Shown here piece after piece: positions 24,123 through 36,232 of a stretch of 64,000 nucleotides of DNA. The notes below the pieces were generated by a model that was given only the letters and a program-made list of their open reading frames with translations, had not been told where the DNA came from and made no database searches. The stretch is from Tetradesmus obliquus (Eukaryota; Chlorophyta; Chlorophyceae; Sphaeropleales; Scenedesmaceae), in assembly GCA_030272155.1 (NCBI GenBank), contig CP126191.1:5664501-5728500 (forward strand), given 5' to 3'. A program made the position numbers and the translations under genes. The first letter of the stretch is position 1, and the number at the start of each line of letters is the position of its first letter.

Positions 24123-26951
24123 ATGGTGCCGTCCATAGAGTTTCAGCAGAAGCTGGAGGCAGCCCTGTGCTGTAACCTCTTCCTTTTGGGTGCCCAGGGT
24201 GCAGAAGGGGCACAGCAGCTGGACTTGAGCGAGAAGTTGTTCCGCAGCAAGAACAACAAGGCCTTGGAGCTTATCCTTTACCATTGCCACTCGGTTATCA
24301 ACGGCAAAGCTGCTGCCAAGAAGGTTGGCTCATCTGCTGGTGCAGCACAGGACGTGCTGTGCGACCGTGCATGTCTGCTTTTGGCAACTGCGCCTGGTTA
24401 ACATCATCATCACATCACCATAACATCAATCGCATCTCCCAAAACGACCACAACTGCGTTTTTCACCTGGTGCAGCTGTTTAACAGAGTTTGGCCCATCA
24501 GCGACATGGACACACAGCAGAGGAAGGAGTTCTACAAGGTGCGCCTGGGTTCATGCAGCAGCGGCGCCGGCCTCACTTGTCGCATTCAGTAACCACTGCT
24601 TGCAGCCTGCGGGTTGGGCCTACAGTTATCTACAAACCTTCACTGGGCTGTTGGCATCTGGCTCTGTCATGCAGAGGGCAGAAACCTGGCTGAAGGAGTC
24701 TGGGCACCTGGAGCATCATGGCAACTCGCTGCAGCAGCTTGTGCGCAACCCTTTTGGGTTCAAGTAAGTGCCTGCTACAGCACTGCTCACAGCATATGCA
24801 CATATGTGGCGCTGCATGAGCAACACAAGCGTGCATAGGCACATGCGCGCGTTTGTGCCATGCCTGTGCCAGCAAGCATGTCGAGCAGTGCTGCGTCGGC
24901 AACCAACTATGGCCTGTTCTTTGCAGGGTTGTCAGCTTCCTGTGCGACCTGACCCACTGCGCGCTGAAAGTCCAGCACGAGCGGATGTTCCCATCAGACA
25001 TCATCGAGCATGCTGATATCATGGTGAGCACGTGGTGCAGCAATGACGCCAGCAGGAGTTGTCAGCTCATGCAGCTTCGCTGGTCCTCTGAGCTTGCTGC
25101 AAGCCATCTGCTGCCGCCTTCTTTTCAACCTGCGTGGCATGCAGCATGACCCTGTCTGCAATCTGCGTGCGCAATTGATGCGACGCCTTGTTCGCCCCTG
25201 CACAACACAGGACGACTCACTGCTGCTGGCGCTGGCGGAGCCGCTGCTCACAGCAGCCAGGGCGGAGAACCAGCTGCAGGTGGAGCGCATGCTGCGCCTC
25301 TGCCAGGAAGGAGCAGCGCTGCAGCAGCAGGCAGAGGAGAAGGCTGGGAGGCTGCGCGACCTGTTCTACTCACTCACGGCACAACTCAAGGAGGCCCGCG
25401 CAGCATGCGTAAGCACAGCGTCGTGCTGCTCTTAGCAGCTAGCTCAGAGGCACAGTAGCCAGGATCTGCTCTGCACTGTCCGCGCTGCCTTCGACTTTGC
25501 ATGTCAGTGCCAGGACATACAGCAGCAGCTGTGTGGGAGGCAACTGCCGGTCAGTGGCTCATGCGTTCTGTGAATGCATGCTGCCGTCGCCTGCTTGTGT
25601 GTGTTGCAGGAAACCACGCTGCCCCCTGAAGTGCTGTTTGCGCTGCTGGAGGGCACAGTGGCACAGGGCCAGGGCGGTGCACTGGGGGCCAGGCACTCGC
25701 CGCCGCCAACACAGCTGCCAGGCGATGTGCGCGAGCAGCAGCAGCAGCTGCAGCAGCTGTGGGCGCAGCTGGAGGGCCACATCCAGGAGTTTGACAGCCT
25801 GGCAGGCCTGGTGCAGGGGCTGGCAGGCAGCGACGTGCACCCGCACGCCATTGATGGTGCAGCGCTGCGAGCAGCAGGCCAGCTGCCTGGGGCGCACAGC
25901 ACAGCAGGTGGGATGGGTTGTGAAGTGGCTGTGCATTCCTGCAGCTGGCCTTTGCGACAACAGCAAGCTGCATGCTTTGCAGAACACAACAGCCACTGTG
26001 CAGCTGACTGCTGAGTCTAATCGAATCCACAGCGCAGATGGTCGACAGAAACTGCCGCTGCTGCTGCTGCTGTTGCTGCTGCTGCAGGGCTGGACATCGC
26101 AGCCATGATGGAGGCCTGGCTGGTGGATGTGGGCGCTGTGTGCAGGTACATCAGGTACCTGGCTGGCCAGCCAGATGCTGACCTGGCCGGCAGCGCAGAC
26201 GTGCAGCAGCCTGGCACCTGGGGCTCAGCTGGCGGCAGCGCAGCAGCCACAGGCAGCCGGGGCAGCAGCGTGTGCCCCCTGGTGGCCACCAGCGACGCCT
26301 CCAGCCATGCTCCACACCTGTATGCGCAGCTGGAGATGCACAGGAACTGCCTGGACCACATGCGCAGCATGCAGAGTGCCATCAACCAGGCGATGGCCGC
26401 GGAAGGTGAGGAAGCAGTATCACGTTCTTTGGCTGTGCAGCTGCTGTTGGCGTGAGCCCTGGCCAGTACTGTCCAGGAACTTGAGCCAGAGGTTGCTGGG
26501 GCATTGTGTGATGCCACAAGCAGTGCAGAGTGGACATGCAGTGGACTGTTAGTGTAAGCACTTTGAAAAAACATAAGAATAACAAAGCACAGGGGTTTAG
26601 TGTCGCTGCATGCAAGCACAGCATGACAGTGTGCTGCTGCGTGGCTGTTGCAGGCAAGCGCATCCAGCAGCTGGAGCCGCAGGTCTACGGCCTCATGGCG
26701 GCACAGCAGGACCAGTGCATGGAGGCAGCTTCTGTCATGGGGGCTGCAGAAGCTGCAGGCCAGCACGACACATTCCAGTTTGACAGCATGCAGCAAGGGC
26801 CTGCTAAAGGGCAGGCTGGGGAGCTTGGAGCTGGGTTTGGTGCCAGCAGGGGCAGCCTCTTTGGTGGTGGCTCGCTGCAGTTGGTGCCACCGACGCCAAT
26901 GCTGCAGCAGTTGGTGCAGAAGCAGCACCACGGCGCAGCACATCAGCAGGC

Positions 26952-26985
<34 letters not shown>

Positions 26986-28119
26986 GAGCATTGCAGGTCT
27001 GCAGCTGCTGCCGCTGCAGGCACAGAGGAGGTGCTGCCTGGCAGGCTATCGTTCGGCAATGATGCCGTGCTGGCAGAGCCTGGCAGCAGCAGTGGCAGCC
27101 CACCAATCCCGGCTGCGGCTGTGGCAGGCTTGGTGGATTCGCCCCGCTTGCAGCGCACGTGCAGCAGCAGCAGCAGCGCAGACAGGGCCTGCGACAGCCC
27201 TGGCAGCAGCGTGAGCAGCAGGTCGCTGCCGGCTGCTGCGCTGCTGATGTCTCAGGACATCATGGACCTGGACCTAGTGGACCTGGATGTAGATGATGAC
27301 CTGGTGCAGCCAAACAGCCCAGCAGGAATGCGCTGTGCATCAGACCCCATGCGCATGAGCATACTGCGCATGAGCATGCCCACTGCCGGGCTGGCGGCGC
27401 ATGTGACAGCAGCAGCTCGAGCGGCTACAGCAGCTGGCAGCCCAGCAGCAGAAGCAGATGTGTGGCGTGGCAGTGGCGCAGCTGCTGGGCAGCGGGCAGC
27501 CAGTGGGAGCAGCCCACTGGGCTTCAGCCTGTCAGGCTTGGGGCAGCTAGCAGCAGGTGAGGCAGAGGATGACACGCCGCCGCATGTGGGCCATGCTGCG
27601 ACAGCGCATGCAGCACCTACTGCAGCAGGTGTTGGAGCTAGCAATGACGGGCCAACCTGTGGGCTTGCTGATGAGGACTGCGATGACATGCTGCTGGGCT
27701 CAGCTGCAGCAGGTGCTGTGGCTGCGGCCGAGGAGTCAGTTGCTGCAGCACCGGCTGTTGATGCAGCGTCTTCTCTATCAGCAGCAGCCGCAGCAGCAGA
27801 GAGTGAGGAGGTCAGCCCTCTGGTGACAGAAGCCGCACACCTGGACCCCATGGGCCCTGTGCCTGGGTCAGACATGAGCAGCGCAGCAAGGCCGCGCCGC
27901 CTCACCTTTGCAGCAGCAGTCCATGCAGACAGCCCTAGCTTGCTGCAGGGCTACTCGTCAGACGTGGGCAGCCCCACCAGCAGCGGCGGCAGTGTGGCGC
28001 AGGGATGCGACAGCGCAGCCTCCAGCGAGCAGCGACCTGCCGTGCAAGCTCAAGAGCAGGCACCAGGCCAGTTGATGTCTCTCCTGAGGCAGCGATTTGC
28101 TAAAGTGGTGCCTAACTGA
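24123..28119 (+). CDS. HAUS6: Augmin complex subunit 6 (HAUS6/AUG6-like)
   Basis: Augmin recruits gamma-tubulin to existing microtubules in spindles and phragmoplasts; HAUS6/AUG6 is its gamma-tubulin-facing subunit. Exons 24123-24323, 24476-24538, 24675-24763, 24927-25023, 25211-25408, 25508-25549 (a 42-bp microexon, less certain), 25610-25907, 26088-26405 and 26654-28119 give 923 residues. The N-terminal 150 residues match the HAUS6 N-terminal family: LFRSKNNKALELILYH, LFNRVWPISDMDTQQRKEFY, NPFGFKVVSFLCDLTHCAL, ERMFPSDIIEHADI. A coiled-coil-like Q/L/E-rich middle follows (QVERMLRLCQEGAALQQQAE). The last exon encodes a roughly 490-residue Ala/Ser/Gln-rich, probably disordered tail with a polyQ run. 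The first donor is GTTGGC, which is weak. Including or omitting the microexon keeps frame, so it may be alternative. Confidence 0.82.
26952..26982. repeat. Coding (CAG)n, polyglutamine run in HAUS6
   Basis: About ten CAG codons in the last HAUS6 exon encode a Q run in the disordered C-terminal tail. Confidence 0.85.
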
Positions 28120-28135
28120 AAGTTGCATGCTTGTG

Positions 28136-28140
28136 TGTAA
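28136..28140 (+). terminator. Candidate TGTAA polyadenylation signal of HAUS6
   Basis: TGTAA starts 17 nt after the HAUS6 stop and lies before the decayed duplicate that follows. Confidence 0.35.
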
Positions 28141-28148
28141 GTGGGTTC

Positions 28149-28340
28149 TTACAGCCCTAGCTTGCTGCATGGCCACTCGTCAAGCATGGGCAGCCCCAAC
28201 AGCAGTGGCGGTGCGTGGCGGTTGCGCATGGATGTGACAGTGCAGCCTACAGCGAGCAGCGGCCAGCACTGATGCAACAGGCACGAGGCCAATATTTGTC
28301 TCTCCTGGGGCAGCGGTTGGCCAAGATGGTGCCTGAGCGA
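28149..28340 (+). pseudogene. Decayed duplicate of the HAUS6 3' coding end
   Basis: This stretch repeats the last 190 or so coding bases of HAUS6 (27926-28119) in the same order and orientation. Shared words include ACAGCCCTAGCTTGCTGCA, GGGCAGCCCCA, AGCAG-GGCGG, TCTCTCCTG-GGCAGCG and AAG-TGGTGCCT. Substitutions and small indels break the frame, so it is a local tandem-duplication relic, probably inside the 3' UTR or just beyond it. Confidence 0.75.
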
Positions 28341-28674
28341 GTTGTTACATGTTGGTTCACTGTTTGTATCTTTGAAACATAACCCTGCTTGAACCCCAGG
28401 TACCTAGGCTAGCCCGCACAATGAAAGCTGGTTGAGCCAGCAAAAGTACCAACTGCGTGCTTTAGGGCCTGTTGATGCGAACGCTTCACGTAGCCCGCTT
28501 GCTTGGTTTATTGCGGCAGACGGTTCTCCCACTTTGCTTTGGGCCTTTAAAGGTGCTGCGTAACACAAAAGGCGATGGTCGCAGCCTGAGTTACGTTCAC
28601 GAACAAAGATCCGGTGCATGCAGCGTGTTTACTCGTGACTGAAGGTGCCGCAGCAGCACAGGCACAACCTCGCA
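28341..28674. other. Upstream region of the zinc transporter gene
   Basis: No exon seen. It holds the presumed promoter and 5' UTR of the CDF transporter beginning at 28675. Confidence 0.45.
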
Positions 28675-31562
28675 ATGGCCGAAAATCTTGACCCGACGCC
28701 TCTGTTAGAAGACTCCTCCAGGGATTCTTCCATCAAACCAACGATCTCAGGTGCCGGCAGGGAGCGATGCACAGCTCAGCAGCAGAGGTCCGGAAGTCAG
28801 TTGAAACTAGACAGCTGACAGAGAGCCTATCTGTGCGAATCTTGCAGAATGCAAGCTGCAGGAGAAGTGTTTTCTGTCGGAAGGCGCAGCCCGTGGGTCT
28901 ACAGACAGCTACAAAAAGGTGAGCACACAACAGCCAGCACACTACTGCAGCAGCAGCTCACCCAGCAGCAGTAGCTTTGTGAGATGTTGGTCACCATGCG
29001 GCTGGAATGGTTGTGTGAATTGCATACTTCTGCTGGCTTTCTTGCTGATATGCAGGTACAACGGAAGCTGGTGATAGCATGCATCCTGTGCTTCATCTTC
29101 ATGACGGTGGAGGTTATTGGAGGCTACATCGCCAAGAGGTGCGCACCAGCCCACAGCATGCACACTCTTCAACATGGCATTGCTATCAACTGCCAGCTTT
29201 TGAGATGTGGGCAAGTGCACACTCTCAGCAGCAGCAACAGCAGCGCCACTGCAATCAAGCACCCATGCATGCTGCTCTGCCGTGCCGTGCTGTGCTTGCA
29301 GCGTGGCCATCATGTCTGACGCGGCGCACATGCTGTCAGACGTCAGCGCCTTCCTGGTGTCCATCTTTGCCACCTGGGCGGCCACACAGCCCAGCACCTG
29401 GCACTACTCCTTTGGATACCACCGCGCAGAGATCCTGGGCGCGCTCATCTCAGTGCTCACCATCTGGGCCGTGACCGGGGCGCTTGTCTTCGAGGCCTTC
29501 CAGCGCACCATCAACCCGGTCAGGGTGGACGGCAAGCGTGAGTGGCTGGCTTGGGTGGGGAGGTGGAGAGCCTGGCATGGAACCCGCTGATCAGCTTGTC
29601 CGGATCTCTCAGCGTGTCACCACCAGCAGCTCTGAAACATGCAGTGCGACCTGCTGCCTTGGGCCTCGCGGTGGCCTGTACAGTCGCGCGCTCAGCTGCT
29701 GTGCTGTGTTTTGCGCTGACTTGTCAATGCTGTCTTGCCTCGTTGCCGCTGCAGTCATGTTCATCATCTCCATCGCGGGCGTCGTCTTCAACATCCTGAT
29801 CATGCTGACGCTGGGTGTGCATGCACACCTGGGCCACTCCCACGGCCCTGACGGCGGCTGCAGCCACGGCCACAGCCATGGCCACGACCATGATCATGAC
29901 CATGAACATGACCATGAGCACAAACATGAGCATGGAGCGCATGGGCACTCACATGGCAGCTGCAACCACAGCCACAGCCATGGCAGCAAGCACGGCAGCA
30001 GCCACGGAGCGTGCAATGGCGGCGGAGACAAAGCGCACACCCACGGTAGCAGCCACGGCAGCAGCAAGCAGCAGCAGCAGCAGAGCAGCGGCTGCGATGG
30101 CCACAAGCATGAGGAGGGCGGGGAGCACCAGCCCCATGGGCACCACCATGACCATGAGCATGAGCACAGCCACACGCACGAGGCGCCATCAAATGGTGAG
30201 CAGTGAAGCTAGTGCCCCCGAAGCATTGGCAGGGGCTCCTGCAAGTGCTTGTCCGCAGCAGCTGCATCATGCTGGCATTTCTATCGCACAGGTGAGCAGC
30301 TGTTCTTTTCTGCTTGCAGGAAGCATGCTGGTCAGCAGCGGGCGCAGTGCTGTGTATTGACAGGAAATCTTAGAGTAGCCTTGTGAAATGGTGCCCTGCA
30401 GCAACACGCTGTGCTCTGACGTGCCTGCACTTGTGCTGTTGTGTTGCTGCTGCTGCCCGTTATCCTCAGGCAACCAGCCCTGCAGCCATGGCCACAGCCA
30501 CAGCCATGACAGCAGCCACTCTGACTCAGACAGCGACCATGAGGCAGCACACAACCACAGCCACTGCGATGATGAGCATGGTAGCCACAGCCATGGAGAG
30601 CAAGCAGCAGCAGCAGCAGGAGCAGCGGGTTCATCAGCAACTGCTGCTGGTCAGGAGTGTGTGGTGATCACTGTGCCAGGAGCAGCAGTGAGCGGGGGCA
30701 GCGGCCTCGCCTGCACCATCAGCAAGACAGGCAGTAGGGAGATCGAGGTCCGCTGCGAGCTGCCAGTGCTGGCAGCAGCAGCAGCAGCAGCTCAGGCGCG
30801 GCCACGCAGCCACAGCCATGCAGGCCAGGGGCACAGCCAGGAGCACAGCCACGAGCATGACAGCATCAACCTGCGCGGCGCAGTGCTGCATGTGATTGGC
30901 GACCTGCTGCAGAGCATCGGCGTGGCCATTGCAGGCGGGCTGATTTGGCTGCACCAGGACGACCCGCGCTGGTACCTGGCCGACCCGATCTGCACGTTTG
31001 TGTTCAGCATCGTGGTGCTGCTGACCACCAAGAGCATCCTGCGCGACATCGTGCACGTGCTCATGGAGCGCACGCCGCCCAACATGGACGTGCCTGCTGT
31101 CGCACGGGTGAGCGTCGCTGCGCTTGTTGCTCACCATGCAGCCTGCTCCTGTGGCTGGTCGCGTTGCTATCATAGATGCTGCTGCACTGATCACCTGCAT
31201 GGTGCCTGCCAGCCGGTGCACACCGTGTTGGGGTGCGTAGCCATGCCTCTCCTACTTTGCTACATGCACTGTCACCGTTTAATGGCGCGTCTGGTTTGCT
31301 GCTGCTGCTGCTGCCGCAGGTGATGCTGGGCATGGAGGGCGTGTGGGACATCCACGACCTGCACATCTGGGCCATCAGCACCAGCATGAAGCCTGTGCTC
31401 ACCGCGCACGTGCACATCGGGCCGGACGCAGACGCCAACGTGGTGCTGCAGCAGCTGGAGGCGTACGTGCGCGGCCTGGGCATCGACCACTCGACTATCC
31501 AGATCTGCAACATAGCCGCGCCGCCGCAGCTGGACCAGCCAGCTCAGCAGGCTGAGGTGTAG
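28675..31562 (+). CDS. Zinc cation-diffusion-facilitator transporter (ZnT/MTP1-type) with giant His-rich loop
   Basis: CDF proteins export Zn(II) from the cytosol into organelles or out of the cell by proton antiport. Seven exons, 28675-28750, 28848-28918, 29056-29138, 29302-29537, 29755-30195, 30470-31107 and 31320-31562, close at 595 residues. TM1 is KLVIACILCFIFMTVEVIGG. TM2 carries the metal site H-x3-D (DAAHMLSDVSAF) and TM5 carries HVIGDLLQSIGV. This H-D pairing is that of Zn-specific CDFs rather than Mn types. TM4 (LMFIISIAGVVFNILIML) and TM5 are separated by about 255 residues packed with HGHSHG, HDHDHEHDHEH and SHSHDSSH clusters, far longer than the usual 50-90. The C-terminal cytoplasmic domain (VWDIHDLHIWAISTS) is complete. 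The target membrane cannot be read from sequence; MTP1 homologues are usually vacuolar. Confidence 0.9.
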
Positions 31563-32839
31563 GTGTGAGAGTAGGCGAAGGCTAGCATGTCATATAGTGC
31601 GTGATTTTGAACACAGATTTACATGTATTTCAGAGTAGGCGGGGTGCTTCGCAGCTGCAGGAGTGGTGCGCTGCAGGATACTTGTGGTGGGTTGGCAGAC
31701 GCCGCCTCCCTGCACGTGTCACCCTTGATAATGCTGTGGTGTTTTTGTGCTGTTGCCGAGCGTACAGCCGACTACTCGTGTAGTGTATGTGGTTGCGTGC
31801 ATGCAGAAGCATGTTCTAGCGCGGCGAGACCCATAGGGTGTGTATGTGTGTGACGCGAGTCTGCATTCACAGGGTTGCTGCATGTGTGCCTAAAGCACAG
31901 AGCACTACGCATGCATGCTAAGCTGTGCTTCAAGTTCAATCAGAAAGGGATGCCACAGCCTGCCACCCACAGGTGTAGACATATCTAGAGAGGCAGTCGT
32001 ATTATTGTGGGATTGCTTGCGCATGTGTTTCACTGAACAGGTTGCTTTTGAAGCAGCAGCTCTTGCAATTGCTGCAAGCCGTGCACAGTGTGCCTCGTTC
32101 CCCAAAAGAAACTCAATGCGTAGAACCGTAACCCATTGTTGTGGTGCGTCAGTATGCGTGCCTCAGTCCACGCTGGTGCATGTTGCCGCATGTTTGTGTG
32201 TAGTGTCCATATCCGTGCATGCAGTGTACACGCTGGCGGGTAAGACTGCTTGAAGGAAATGCACAGCCTGCAGCATATACCTGTCAACTGTGCAGCTAGT
32301 AGTGTAAGCATCAGGCTGGGTACTGCTATCTGAAACAAGATAGTTGTTTGGGCCCACAGCTGGCACCTACAAAATTATATGGCCATACTTGCCACTTGGT
32401 GGCCAAGCAAGCGCCGAGTTTGGCGATGCCAGTGCAAAACTGGGGCAGTGACACGATGGCACATGATGTGTGGTACACACGGCAACCACGCTTCCACCCA
32501 CAGCAGTGCCACTGCATGCAGCAGCAGAACTTGCTGCACCCTCACTGCCCCACACAAATCACACCCAGGATCATGAAACCCGCGCTCTACTGGGCGGCAC
32601 GCCACCCCACAAGCCCACCTGCACGTGCTATCACCACACGAACACACACAAGTTGCGGCAACAAGCCCAAACCCAACAGCGCCGAAGACCACCGTCAACA
32701 CCAAGCAGTCAAGCCATACCATACCCCTGGACATCCGATGGGAGTCCCCGGCCCACATGCTAGTAATAATAGTCTTCTTGTAAGCCATACCTTATCGGCA
32801 TCGGCAACAGAGATGCGGTGGGACGCACACGCTGAGTGA
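31563..32839. other. Intergenic region between zinc transporter and transposon island
   Basis: About 1.3 kb containing the transporter 3' UTR and no recognisable gene. Bases 32470-32750 are unusually rich in A and C on the plus strand. Bases 32764-32808 match, inverted, a segment at 59829-59876, so part of this is a dispersed repeat. Confidence 0.5.
32764..32808 (+). repeat. Dispersed repeat segment, copy 1
   Basis: About 45 bp including TAATAATAGTCTTCTTGTAA, followed by GCCATACCTT and TCGGCATCGGCAAC. It recurs reverse-complemented at 59829-59876 with one 3-4 nt indel. It directly precedes the first LINE fragment. Family unknown. Confidence 0.65.
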
Positions 32840-33694
32840 CAGCCTGTTTTGCGATTTTGCCAAGGCCTCTGGCCAGCGTCTGTCAGTGTTGCGCTCGGTG
32901 CGGGTGCCCCGCCCGAGGCGTTGACTCGTGGTTTGCAATGTGTGGCAGCCGCCCAGGGCGCACTATGGAAGATGCGCTGGGATAATGCGTACAAGGAGAC
33001 GTATTGGCGGCTGGTCATGGATGGCTTGCCTACGTCGGAGCGCATGCACCAGCAGCATGATACCTGCATGTGTGGCGCTGCGTGTCCTGGTCTGGTGCAC
33101 CATTTTTGGGAGTGCCCGGTTGCGGTAGCGGTGATTGACAGCCTGCTGTCTGCGTTGCCTGCAACATGGTGTACGAGGGCTGTAGGCCGCCCGCCGCTTG
33201 CTATGCGGCATGTCTGGTTGATGCAGCGGCCTCCCGGCCCTAAGCGGCTCCACCAGCGTGTTTGGGGGGTTGTTTGTTTAGCGGCTTTGAATGCCATGGA
33301 TGTTGGCAGACGGCAGGCTAATAATCTGCGCATTCCGCCGCCCGCGCCTGCCGCGCCGCGGCCGTCTGCGCCGCCGCCGCAATGGCAGGTACCTATTACC
33401 GATGTGTTTCAACCTGCAGCTCTCACTGCTGCGCAGCAACAGCATAACCAGCTGGTTGAGCAGCGTAGGCAGCAGCAGCAGCTGCAACAACAACAACAGC
33501 GACAGCAACTAATAGCGCAGGTGTTACAGGAGGCGAAGCAGCAGGCGGTCTTGCGGTTTTGGGAGTTGCTTGCTGATTTTGTGGCAATGGAGGCTGCGCC
33601 GGCTCATTGGCGTGTTGCGGTGCCTGGAGATCACCCGTTTCTGCGTTCTGATCCAGCACAGCTGCGCATTGTACTGGCGCCCCGCTCTGGTTGA
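32840..33694 (+). pseudogene. 5'-truncated LINE ORF2 C-terminal fragment, copy A
   Basis: An open frame of about 285 codons from after the in-frame stop at 32837 to TGA at 33692-33694. It has the C-terminal features of a non-LTR retrotransposon ORF2: a KMRWDNAYKETYWRL helix, then the zinc-knuckle pattern CMCGAACPGLVHHFWECPVA (C-x-C-x4-C...HH-x2-C). The tail FWELLADFVA...DHPFLR is shared with copy B. Reverse transcriptase and endonuclease domains are missing, so it cannot move by itself. A P/A-rich then Q-rich insert (about 33340-33520) is absent from copy B. It lacks introns and codon context of a host gene. Confidence 0.7.
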
Positions 33695-34267
33695 CCTTCC
33701 TGCTTTTACGTGATGTGCTGTCAGTAGTTGTCCAATTTTCACTTTCTGGCAAGGCCATGTTGCATGTCGTGTGTCACCGTGCTTGATTTTTCAGCTCTGT
33801 GTGTCGCATTGCGTGCTTCTATGCTTGTCAGCCATGAGGGTTGCAGAAGCAGTAGCACCTTAGTTTGCATGTCACATGCAGTGTCTCCTGTCGGTCCCGC
33901 GGGCTCCTGCTTGCTGCAGTCTGGTGTGTACAGCAGTGCCTTGGTGCAATCATGCCAAACACCTATGGTAAGCAGCACCATTGTGCATCCCGCTTGCTGT
34001 TTGAACCATGCCTGCCTTCCCTTGTGCGTTTTGTGCCCTGTGCTTTGAGCACCCTGCTGCTTTTCGTGCTGCACTTCGCACATGCTGCACTGCATGTACT
34101 TGTTGGTTTATGGGGAGATAGGGGCTGCAAGATGCCTCTGGAGTTTTACTTTGGTTGCATCTTGTGGCTTGCTATCGGGTTCTCATGATACGTGAACTGA
34201 AAGAGGGGCAAGTGACTCACTTTAGGGTGATCGCTTGCCCCCCCCTGTAACAGACCTCTTCTTCTAG
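33695..34267. other. Spacer between the two LINE fragments
   Basis: About 570 bp, probably 3' UTR of LINE copy A plus 5' junction of copy B. An in-frame TAG at 34265-34267 bounds copy B. No host gene recognised. Confidence 0.45.
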
Positions 34268-36232
34268 CGTCTGAACCCCACCAAAACACGTTTACTGCAT
34301 ATAGGGCAGCAGCCAGAACAGGCAGCTGCGCCAAGGGGGGCAGCACCAGCGTTAGGAGATCTGCAGGTGGTGGCCAAGGCAAAATCCCTAGGCGTGTTCT
34401 TTGACCAGCATGGCAAGAGCAGTGTGAACTGGGATGGTAGGATGGAGAATGTGCGGCACCGCATGCAGAACATCAGCCGCATCTCCAAACTATCGGCTTT
34501 TGGTAGGGCTTTCGCTGCTAATGCTTATGCTTTATCCACCTTACTGTATGCAGCCCAGTTTGCTGGTCATTTGCCTGCTGAGGTTACCAGTAAACTGAGC
34601 ACATGGACAGCAGCACTGATTGATGCTGGCCTAGGTCCTGAAGATGACCTTCGCAGGACCCCGGGTATCCCTGGGGATTGCATGGCAGCACACCCCACGC
34701 GTGGGGGTTTTGGATTGTTGCCGGTCCACCATCATCTGTTTTCGCGGTGGGCTTGTGAAGCATTGCCGTTCCTGCAAGGCAGTACTGTGCCTTGGGTGGC
34801 AGTTGCACGGCAGTTGTGGCATTGTTGGGCTGCCAATACAGACTTGTTCATGCGTACCACTGGTAGCAGCCCTTGGGGTTTGCTGTTGTGTGGCCGTCAA
34901 TACTTATTCCCTTCTGCTCCTGCGGATGTGTGCCTTCCCTCTGCACTACGTGCGTTTGCCGTAGGGTTACGGGCTCTGCCCCCGCTGCGGCACGTTGGTA
35001 CAGCACCTTTGGATGTGGCAGAGCTGTGTTGGCATGCGCCGCTGTGGAGCAATCCCATTTTCACTGCACCACAGGTTTGGGAGTGGTTTGGTCAGCAGCG
35101 GACGGTTGCTGTTGGTCTTGAAAATGTGGTTGCCTGTGGCCTTCTGCAGCTGCCAAAACTGCAGACTCTGGGTCAGGCAATGATGCTTTCTTCTGAATTG
35201 GAGCGAGTGTGTACGATGCCAGGACTCCCAGCCCGACGTGCAGCATATGAACGTGAGATATGGGGTCCGTGGTTGAGCAGCAAGCCGCAGTATGCTGACA
35301 GGCAAACAGCCTGTGACCATGTGCAAGCATTGCTAACACTCGTTCCACAACAATGGGTTGTTGCAGCACGTGCTCATCTGACTGCGGCTTATGCTGCTGC
35401 TGAAAGCACAGCGCAGCTATCCACAGTTTCAAATCATGACATTTTGATTACGCGAGAGGCGTTGTGCACTGAGTTGGGCTGGCAGCACCCAGGCGGTGAT
35501 GCTGCCAGAGTTGTACGTTTGCGTGCCCTGACTGTTGCTGTTGCAACTCAGCTGCAGCGTCTTTCTGCACATGATGCAATTGCTCCTCGACACGCTGCCT
35601 TTTTGGACAGTGTTAGAACATTGGACAGCCTGCCTGTAGGAACACAGCTGCCTGCTGTGCAGCTGGTTTTGAGTCGGTGGTGGCGGGTTAGGGTTGCTAA
35701 CACCTACAAGGAGGCAGCTTGGCGCCTGGCCTTCAATGCCTTCCCAACTGCGCAGCGAATGCAGCTGGCGACGGGTTGTGCAGCATGTTCAGCAGTGGGG
35801 CCAGGCGTGGAGCATCACTTTTGGACATGTCCAGTAGCTGTTGCTGTACGTGAGGAAGTGACAAGTCAACTTAGGGCTTGCCATATGTTGGCAGCAGGTG
35901 AAAGTCTGCCATGTAGAGCACTGTGGTTGGCATGTACCCCTCACCATGATGTACACCGACTGATATGGGACATGGTCTGTATAGCAGCTATACATGCATT
36001 TGAGCATGGTCGCCGGGTGGCATGGGCAGTGTCCCACAGACTAAACGTGCCTGTGCTTGTGGAGCAAGTAGCAGTACGAGCGGCAGTTGGCATTTTTTGG
36101 GATGTACTTGCTGATTTTGCTGCTACAGCTAGGGTACCTAGTCGTTACAAAAACCACCTGCTGACACGACAGCCGTTTATTGCTTGGCACACTGTGTTAC
36201 GTGGCAATGGCTTACGTGTGATCCGCAGATGA
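34268..36232 (+). mobile_element. 5'-truncated LINE ORF2 fragment, copy B (RT thumb to C-terminus)
   Basis: One intronless open frame of about 654 codons ending at TGA 36230-36232. It enters at the end of the reverse-transcriptase palm (LNPTKTRLLHIGQQ), then AKAKSLGVFFDQH and ISKLSAFGRAFAANAYALST, the thumb pattern of LINE ORF2. It ends in a zinc knuckle, CAACSAVGPGVEHHFWTCPV, and FWDVLADFAA. The endonuclease and catalytic RT motifs would lie upstream and are absent, so this is a 5'-truncated insertion. Because the frame is still fully open, the insertion is probably young or the segment is under some constraint. No poly-A or short tandem tail was clear at the 3' end. Confidence 0.8.
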
